DNA of 64,000 bases. Source: Rhipidocladum racemiflorum (taxonomy: Eukaryota > Streptophyta > Magnoliopsida > Poales > Poaceae). Where the stretch lies: the NCBI GenBank assembly GCA_036346355.1, contig CM070576.1:15421558-15485557 (forward strand), read 5' to 3'. Within the stretch, counting starts at the first letter, position 1; every line of letters begins with the position of its first letter. Positions 55,822-64,000 of this stretch are shown in pieces. The notes beneath the pieces were generated by a model. That model saw nothing but the letters and a program-made list of their open reading frames with translations, did no database searches and was not told where the DNA came from. The translations under genes and the position numbers were made by a program.

Positions 55822-58800
55822 TGTAACACCCTGTAAAATTTTGCTTTTCTCTAAATTCATGTGTGATTTGGCACTTTGAGTGAATTTTTGGAATTTTCTC
55901 GAATTTATTTGGATTTATTTTGGAATTTATTTGAATTTTATTCCATTTTTTGAAATAATTAGTAAGAATTTAAATTTGCAAATAAGTTTTTGTTGGAAAT
56001 ATTTTATTTGAGTCCAAAATGATCCAAAAATATTTTCCGTAATTTCTTCTCGAATTTTTTCTCGAAGTCATCGCTATTTTTAATGAAAATTAAATGAATT
56101 ATCGAATTATTTAAATATTAATTACCGGAAAATCTAACTCGGTCAAGTACTGTTTCATCTCGATCGAAAGTCGCGACCAGTCCGAATTGAGCCGCTTGAC
56201 TGACCGAACCTTACTCCTGCAACTCCTAATCAATCCTGCAACCATGACTGGCGATCCACCTACCGAGATCCCGTCCGACCTCGCACCGAGTCGCGGTCCT
56301 AGATCGACCCGGCCGCGGGGCCAGCCAAGCGATCGCGGGTCGTTGGTTAAAGTTAATGCACGTGGGACGGCCACTTCATTTCATCGCTCTCCGCCCGAGT
56401 CCGAAGTTGGACTCGCCGGGCCAGCGGTCTCGCCGGGGCCGTGAGAAAGAAGTTCTCCGCTTTCTCGCACGGACGCCAGAGGCTATTTAATGCCCTGGCA
56501 TACCCCGAGTGATCGCTATCCCACGGTTCCGTTCCGGAATCCTTGCTCATACCGCTGGGATTCCCACCGCCTTCTGCTATTGCTCGCCGGAGTTAAAGTC
56601 TGCTCCGCCGAGCAGAATGCCGGATACTACGCTGGCCCGCCGCCCGGCCGCCCTCCGCCTATCAAGCCCAGATCCTGGATTCCCTAAGACGAGACGCGTC
56701 GCTCTCGGAGTACTCCTTCCTCACTACGCCGGAGTTGCGCCGTAAACGCCGACGGCAAAGGTCGCCGCCCCTGCCTCATTCCTGTGGCCAAGCCGCCGCT
56801 GCGCCATCACCGCCCCTCGAAGTCGCTACGGCACCAGCTGGATCCAGATCGGACGGCACCGGCATGTAGTTCAATGCGGTTCCTCAAACTCCCAGAAACC
56901 CGGGACAGATTCTGGACTGCTGGATCAAGATCCAACGGTTCCACAATCAGCCACGCGGCGCCGTAGCAGCAAAGGCGATTATAGGACAGGATCTCGACCG
57001 TCCGGATTCAGATCAAACGGCCCACGAGCATCGAAAAGTAAGTTTCAACGCGGTTAACCCCTGGATCTAATCCAAGGCCAAGCAATTTTCAAACCAACGG
57101 ACTTGAGGATTGGCGCTAATGCCTCCGGAAGTTGGACCGACGCTATTGGCCAGCTACCACGCGCTGGCAGTAGGGATCGCCGATACATCGCTGGGCCTGG
57201 GGCGCGTGTCGAGGGGTCCTGCGATGTCGCTGGCTAACCTGGGGCCTAAGCCGCCGACGCCACCCATGACGTGCCGCCACAAAGGGCCGGTCCTACCGCC
57301 GGGCCGCTCAGTGATGAGCCCCTACCGGGCCGACGCCGCCGATGACGCCACCTCGAGCTGGCTCACATGTCACCCACGTGAGCTGCGGGACCGGAGTCCA
57401 CCGTGGACCTGAAGGCCGAGTACGGACCGGAGCCCATGGATCGGGCCGGACGCCAAGCAGTGCCAATCAGGAGCTGGCCACGCGTCCATGCCGACGACAC
57501 CACTTAATTTCCAAAAGAAAATGATTTATTAATTCGAATAATGATTTCAAATTTAGATCTCAAACTTCAAACGCTTATAACTTTTATTTGGCGTTTCAAC
57601 TTATTTGAGCGAGATTCAAATTTCTAAATTTGTATAAAATTAAGATCTACCTAAATATGAATTTTATTTAATTTTTGGACTAAAAGTTTTTCTCTGTAAT
57701 ATTATTTAATTGATTATTTAAACTTTAAATAATCATAACTTTTTGGCGCTTTAACTCTTTTTTCAAATTTGACTATTCTCAGTTTCTAAAAATCCGTAAA
57801 ATTATGTTCTCTCTGTTTATGGATTTTATTTGGAGTTTTGGGATCTTTTTGCATAGTGTTTATTTGTGTATTTGCTATTTGCATCGCCTACATTACGATG
57901 TAGACGTTGAAGCGCTCTAGAGGGATTCACGGAGAAGTATTGACTCAGGATCCAACTCAAGACCAAGAGCAAGTAGCTTTTTGAAGGCAAGTTGTGCTTT
58001 GACCATATTGATCCTATTTCTCAAATCTAGTTTTGATTTAAACTATTGCATGCTAGTTCAATTAGAAAGATACTTTGTTTAAACTCGGGTAAGTTAGATA
58101 AATACCAATTCTGATATATGACACCTTGATTACTTTTAAGTATGTGCCATGACCCTTTGGTCACTCCTAGTTGTGGTTTACTAGTTGAAGCACATTATTA
58201 AATTGCCAACATGGGTTTAGATCGTTGTAGTATAATGCTTTAGACCTGGCTTACGTGCTCGGCGACATGATTTTTGGATAATTAAATCGTTAATATTGAC
58301 TTAATGATATATTGAAACCTGCTTTTGGAAAAGTATCATGTGATGTTGATGGCACGCGGTGTATGGTAATCAATCGGGTTCTGATAAAACGCTGACCCCG
58401 GGCATGTGGCAAGAGTAACTGTCAGAGGCCATGGTGGCATTGGGAGTGTTGATTTGGTTTTTTCTGCAATCACTGGTCACTTCTAAGGACTTGCGGAACC
58501 TTGCAAGCCTTTGAATCGGGTCATACTTGCAACCTACATGGCCGGAAATGGGACGTGCCCTTAGTTGACTAAGTCGCTAAGGACTCACTTGTGGAGCCTC
58601 AGGGTGTCAACACATACACTGCCAGTGTGATTGTACTGGGATGCCGATCGTGGATCTGTACAAGGTAAACGACCTAACGGTGTGTTGGTCCCATACTTCG
58701 CCTTGGCTAAGGTGAAGGGATGGTGTGCAGCATCGAACCTGGTAGGACCACCCGTCGTGTTGGTTTGAGGCTTCAAAGAAGTTTTTGTTATGATCAGCCA

Positions 58801-59627
58801 TTCAAGCATACTCTTGTATGGCGATTCTACTAACGACGTGGGTGAGTGGATTGTATCTTGTGGGTAAAGTGCATAACTCCTCCGCAGAGTGTAGAATCTA
58901 TTTGAATAGCCGAAACTCACTCAGATCGACAATGCCTTCGGGAATTACAACATAAGGGTTAGATTTTTCTCGAAATAAACTCTGGATTTGAGTAGTTGGG
59001 TTGGTTTAACAAAGAAGACAGATGGAAATATGGTTTAGGATAGTGGAAAATGTTATTTAAACTTTTGAAAAGTTATTTATGCTTTACTTGTTTTTATCGC
59101 TTTCAATCTACTTATATTACTTGTCAAATGTCAGCATCGCAAATATACTCTTAAGCTATTCCTTTGTACCAAGCCATGCATATAGTATATTAGCTTGCAT
59201 TCTCGTAGGCATGACTTAACGAGTACCAAGTACATCACTCCTTGCCTCAACACACATACCGCTTGAAGAGGAGACTACGGGGCTTCTGGGATGAGGAACT
59301 CCACAGTGACCAAGGCTCTACTTAGGGGATGCGAGCCCAATACTGTCTCAGAATGACATCGATACGCCACTGTAAGTTTATTTTGATTTTCTCCGCCGCT
59401 TATTATTTCTCTTTAATAAGTTCTCGCTTGCAAGGCATATATTTGTAATCTTGGCCATAAGGTCGAGTAACCCTTTGATTATTTAAAATAAAGTACTTTG
59501 ATAGTATCGCTTGGTATGACGTTGTGATATATACCGACAAGACTGCGGTGCACTAGCGTTGCTCCGGACTATTGAGTGCCGAATACACACAGTAGGGTCC
59601 TGATTTGCAAATCTCTGGGTCCCCACA
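55822..59627 (+). mobile_element. 5' LTR of a Tekay/Del chromovirus, 3806 bp
   Basis: It begins TGTAACACCCTGTAAAATTT and ends CTGGGTCCCCACA, four bases before a primer site. It matches the truncated LTR at 35409-37451 over its first 2 kb and shares layout with those at 7.9 and 12.8 kb. Frames such as 55460-55879 and 57110-57412 are junction or LTR sequence, not genes. Confidence 0.88.
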
Positions 59628-59631
59628 GAGG

Positions 59632-59644
59632 TGGTATCGTGAGC
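59632..59644 (+). promoter_or_regulatory. tRNA primer-binding site of the Tekay element
   Basis: TGGTATCGTGAGC, a mutated TGGTATCAGAGC (complement of initiator methionine tRNA), sits just inside the LTR. This fixes the LTR edge and the element's orientation. Confidence 0.8.
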
Positions 59645-60921
59645 TATACTTGACCGTAGGCTCAACCCTAAGCTAGAAATGGTGGTCAGTGAGGGAGGAT
59701 AAAACTTATTTTCTAAAGCTAAAAATTCGTGGAAGACAAGCAAATGACCTCTCGACTTATCCCTTCTCTCTTTTCTTTTTTCTCTTTGCCTCTTATCGCT
59801 GAAATTTTCCCTTACCTCGTCACGATCGGTACCCGGAAGTTCTTACTTAAAAGCACTCTTGTGACAGATGGAGATAAGAGTTCAACTACGTTGATTCAGG
59901 AGTTGGTCACGTCATGAACTTTGGCACATGCTACAAACTTCCTTGAGATTTTGGAGAAGCCCCAATACCAAGTGGAAGTGGGATCGCACAAGCGTGATTG
60001 GATCAAGGCTTGGTGACGCGGGAGGATCGAGGCACTGCCAGAAGAGGGCCCAGGTAATCGCCTCGACATACATCAGACCAAGGCTAGGAAGATCTACAAT
60101 GCGTATGGGTATCCAAGCGTTTCACGACGAGCAATGCGGCAAGACATTACAACAAAGATCCACGCCAGAGAGTTGGAAAGCACGTGTTCCTGCTATCATC
60201 CACAAGAGTTTATAACCTTCTTGACCCGAAGACGATTCAGATGAGATAAATGCCACGGTTGCCATACGCTTGGCACGACTCGCCGCTTCAGTGAAGAGTG
60301 TACTTAGATAATACAAGGCAAGGAGCCACGTATGTCCGTCATGAGATCACTTACAAGCAGAAGAACAGATGGCGGGAAGCTCAAGAGGAGGTGGCACACC
60401 TTCTACGAAGGATTGACGAGTTGTGCTGAGATGACTTTGTAACGGACCGCACCCAGAGCCAAGCATTGAGCTACACGAGCCGATCCAGAGGAGCTTCAGA
60501 TTCGATTGAGGACATCGCTTTCTTCGGGACTACCACAGGTCGATGACATAGTCTGGACATGATGACAAGCCGCCGCCTATGCCGCACAGCGACCTCGCAC
60601 TCAGCCGTGGAGGTTTTCTCGATGGAGCGAGCTTAGGGTTCTAGTAGTGAGACTCCTTCGCCGTAGTCGGCCATATAAATAAAGAGTCACCCTTTAGGCG
60701 TTAGGACTCCAGCAGTTGGGCCTGATTTGGATTTGCTTTGTTTGTCTGAAAGTGTGCAAGATAAAAGTGGCAAGGCTCCTTAGGCATTGTAAGCCACCAT
60801 ACACAAGTTATTAATAATAAAGCACGGACTCCTAAAGTTACCCCTTTCGCTCGCATAAGTTCCATATTACTTGTCTATTCTTTGTTTCCTCCCTCATCTC
60901 TAAACTCTAGAGCAATCAACG
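59645..60921 (+). other. Tekay leader between primer site and gag
   Basis: About 1.3 kb of untranslated leader with short frames only. No recognisable domain; some phrases may be decayed coding sequence. Confidence 0.5.
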
Positions 60922-61990
60922 ATGGTGAACACCCGTGGGAACTTTGGAAGCAATGGGAGTGGATCTCGCCGCAACGTAAAACCCCCAATGATGGAGCACC
61001 AAAGACCGCCAATCCGATGTGGGGCAGAATTTTGGAGCATTTCTGTCAAGCCAGACTCAGCTTGGATGGCATGCGTTATGATGCAACAAATGGCAAGTAT
61101 ATCGCCAACGCCGTGCCACCGCTAATGCAACTGGTTAATCAGTGACTCACGCCAATCAGGCAAGGTCATTGCCAGAGTTCATGAGGACTCACTGCCACCC
61201 ACTTTCTTCTGGGAATGCCAATCCGCCGGAAAATGGTTTCCGACGATTGGTTAAGATCAATTGAGAGGAAGCTACACATAGCTCAATGGCATAGGGAATG
61301 AGAAGGTACTTTACGCTTCTCATCGCTTGGAAGGAACAAATTACGAATGGTCAGGGAGAACTTCTCGTGTGCTAATGGCCAGGAGAACCCTCAAGATATC
61401 ACTTGGGGGAGGAGTTCATACCGGTGCATTCTCGACAGATCACGTGGCCTGGCTGGAATTATGGACCTTAAGAAGGGAGGAGTCTGCCAGAAAGAATCAA
61501 GCTGGAAGGTAATCACCAAGCTGGCCGACTTACCTCGAACAAGTTCACACACTAAACAGTTAACGTCACGCAGACCGAGGAGTAGCGATGTAGCATAAAT
61601 CCAGTATTAGCCTCGCTTTCATGAAGGGATTCTAGCTCAGATTGCAAGTGCAGGTGATTGATCACCCACACCTTTCCGTATTTCCAAGAGTTGGTGAATA
61701 AGGCGCTTTATTCTGAGTGACAAGCGGCAAGGAACTCGATGAGAATCAGAAGCGCAGGATGCAAATGTAAAGCAAGGGATCACGTCAGTGGAACGCAATG
61801 TAAATACTCGAGAGTTGCACCCAAACCAATTCTTCAAGCATTCCAAACCTACGTAATGCAACAAGGACACCATCCTCAAAGACCAAGACCTGCCAATCAA
61901 AACTACTGCACTCCCCGCCGCTCAGAAACGCTTACCCGTGCAGTACCAAAGAAGTTGAACAAATGAGACGCCGCTACAACCGTTGAACGA
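60922..61990 (+). pseudogene. Tekay/Del gag pseudogene
   Basis: The start MVNTRGNFGSNGSGSRRN is typical of Del/Tekay gag. Frames then give LHIAQ, EKVLYASHRLEG-like traces near 61310, ANGQENPQDITW near 61375 and GIMDLKKG near 61460, all parts of the Retrotrans_gag domain. Near 61750 CKCKARDHVSGTQC is a decayed CCHC zinc knuckle, followed by QQGHHPQRPRPANQNYCTPR. Repeated frameshifts and stops. Gag would form the particle around element RNA. Confidence 0.8.
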
Positions 61991-64000
61991 GCCGTGACAC
62001 TTTGCCAACGCACGTTGTCCAAAGAAGATAGCAGGAGCGCACTCCGCCGCTTGGTCTAGGAACCACCTCAGCTAGGACGCCAAAGACAGTGAGCCACACC
62101 TCTGCATCAGTGGGTGAGAGGCCGGAAATGGTCAACTATGTTCATCACAGATGCGCACCAGCAAAAATGCTGCATGACGTCGTGACTGGTAAGTTAATTG
62201 TTAACTCAAAAGACTCGCAACATGCTTTGTTTGCCGACTCGAGCTGCAAGATTCGCTTGTTTCCCCGCAAGGCTTTAAGCTACTAGAAATGACTTGAGAA
62301 TGGCAAGACTTAAGTGCATGCTGTTAGTTCAAACCCCCGGTTCCTAACTCTCAACGGAAGTAGGATGTTCCGTGGTGAGAATACTAATAGATGGAATAGA
62401 GAGTTCCTAGCAAACCTTGATAATTTTGGAGACCTGCACCTTAGATGTTATATTGGGAATGGATTGGTTATCCAAACACAAGGTCTGTAGTTGGGATTGT
62501 GGACTAAGAACTATCTCGCTTGAGAGTCCGTGGTGGGAAGGAAAGTGGAATTTCAAGCCACTGCATAGCTGGCTAGGAGATGGACAGCATTGATGGTTAA
62601 CAAAGCATTCAAGGGGCAATCAGCATAGATGAGATGTTCCGGGTAGTGCAGTGAGGCACTCCATGTTTTCCTCGGAAGATCTACCCGGTATGCCGCTGTG
62701 ACAGGTGGACACATAGAGTTTGTGTGATAGAACTTGCACGGTACAAAGACCGGGAGCAGCAAAGAGAACATTCCTACTCTGGATGTCTCACCGAGGAGTT
62801 GGTAGAGATGTGAAGAAACAAATTCGGAAGAAGTTAATGGATTAAAGGATTTATCGTAATCAAGTGTCACCACCGCGGGGAGCACCCGGCTTTGTTTGTC
62901 AAGAAGAAGGACTCGAGTTTTACAGGATGTGCACTGGATTACCGTGCACTCACGAAGTCACCGTGAAAAATAAGTATCCGCTACCCAGGATTGATGGATT
63001 TACGTTTGATCGCTGCAACAAAGGCTATGAGCCGGAGTTTTCTCCTAAGATTGATCTCGAGATCGATAGCCATCGGGCTGAAGATCCGATCGTAAGATAT
63101 TCAAGACCGCATTCTCGCCAAGATATGGACATTACTTAAGTTTGCTGCCATAATGTCCTTTGGGTCAGACAATGCGCCAAATTTTATTTCCATGGAATAA
63201 TAAGGATGAATAAGGTGTTCATGGAATATTTTGGGACAAGTTTGTCGCCGCTCATAGACGATATCCCAGTCTACTCCAAGATTGTAGGATGAAATATGCC
63301 GAACACTTAAGGCGAAGTTTTGGAAAAGTTTCGAGGGTCAAAGAACTTTTCGGCCAAGTTCAAAGAAGTGTGATTTTTGGAAGGACAAGGCGGAGTTTCT
63401 TGGACATGTAATGACCGCTATGAGTCGCTGAGATCCAAGCAAAGCAGAAGCTGGGTTACATTGGGAGCACCAAGACTGTGGAACCTGCATTCTGAGGTTC
63501 TTCCTTGGAATGGCAGGATATTACCGCCAAGCTTTCATCGGCTGTTTTTCGACACCAGTAAAACCTCTTACGCAATTGCCGAAGAAGGAAAAGCAAGTTT
63601 GCATGGACGCCGAATCGTGAGAAAGGATTCAGAGCTCGAAGAAGCGATTGACATCAAAGACCGGTGTTAGTTCTACCGGACAAGTTGCTCAAAGCTTCGA
63701 TATTTATTGTGACGACATCGCCGCCAAGCGCGACTTGGACGTAGGCCGATGCGCATCGGAAAGGTCGTCACGCTTATGCATCAAGGCAGTTGAGGCCGCG
63801 ATGAGGAAAAATTATCCCACACATGACTCTAGAGTTAGCCGCTGTGAGTTTATGCTTTGAAGATATGGCCATGCCACTATCTCGATTGGAAACAGATGTG
63901 AGGTGTATACGGATCATAAGAGTTTTATACATATTCACCCAATGGATCTCGAATATGAGGCAAAGGAGATGGCTAGAGTGCTGATCAAGGACTATAATGT
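61991..64000 (+). pseudogene. Tekay/Del pol pseudogene (protease, RT, RNase H), runs off window
   Basis: Protease: GKLIVNSKDSQHALFADSSC near 62200 (the active-site D-S-G-A is lost) and LGMDWLSKHKV near 62455. RT: SPPRGAPG..VCQEEG near 62870, VTVKNKYPLPRIDGF near 62970, FSPKIDLE near 63040, then KVFMEYFGTSL and IDDIPVYSK near 63240. RNase H linker: AEFLGH near 63395. RNase H: LVLPDKLLK..FDIYCD near 63700, NYPTHDS near 63815 and RCEVYTDHKS near 63905. Reading needs a change of frame every 50-150 bases, so it is long dead. Integrase and chromodomain lie beyond the window. Confidence 0.85.

Noticed and set aside
35409..59627. LTRs at 35409 and 55822 as the two ends of one element
   Set aside because: The one at 55822 is followed by its own primer site and gag, so it is a 5' LTR; the DNA between belongs to other elements.

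Overview
The window is plant nuclear DNA, almost certainly from a grass (Poaceae). The evidence is a grass-type NLR resistance-gene relic, Tekay/Del-type chromoviruses with 2-4 kb LTRs, Tat-like gypsy elements with an antisense ORF, a short-LTR copia element, CACTA (En/Spm) elements, an nDart-like hAT element and a Stowaway-like MITE. I cannot name the species. I found no bacterial feature, no CRISPR array and no tRNA gene. I found no gene I would call intact, and almost every long ORF lies inside a transposon or its LTR.

Layout. 0.5-4.2 kb (minus): an NLR pseudogene with a degenerate P-loop, frameshifts and an AT-rich insertion. 4.2-5.75 kb: its intron/exon boundary in two diverged copies, the second carrying an 883-bp non-autonomous CACTA element that holds a 5S rRNA-derived sequence. 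6-12.6 kb: retroelement remnants, chiefly a Tat-like LTR plus gag split by a 2.97-kb solo LTR with a 5-bp target-site duplication (TSD). 12.8-20 kb (minus): the 3' half of a Tekay chromovirus (LTR, polypurine tract, chromodomain, integrase, RNase H, RT), its LTR interrupted by a Tat-like solo LTR. 21-30.6 kb: the 3' part of a plus-strand Tat-like element with antisense ORFs (one with the Transposase_28/PF04195-type region) and a plus-strand LTR. Two independent solo LTRs of one family are inserted just upstream of the antisense start.

30.6-35.4 kb: a diverged direct duplication of non-TE sequence, one copy with a MITE, plus a Stowaway-like element containing an nDart-like hAT element, a CACTA terminus with a long hairpin, and an LTR fragment. 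35.4-37.45 kb: a truncated Tekay LTR ending at a 100-N assembly gap. 37.55-40.83 kb (minus): a copia element with its 5' LTR. 42.8-48 kb: a CACTA element whose TNP2-type transposase is split by a 2.5-kb insert. 48-55.8 kb: further LTR-element fragments, including a Tat-like LTR and 167-bp tandem repeats. 55.8-64 kb: the 5' LTR, primer site, gag, protease, RT and RNase H of a degenerate Tekay element that runs off the window.

Biologically this is a gene-poor nested-transposon island beside a dead NLR locus. Insertion order can be read from nesting and TSDs. The most unusual items are the 5S-derived sequence inside a CACTA element, the antisense Transposase_28 ORF, the adjacent solo LTRs with separate TSDs, and the NLR boundary duplication. 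I did not find a convincing new biological system.
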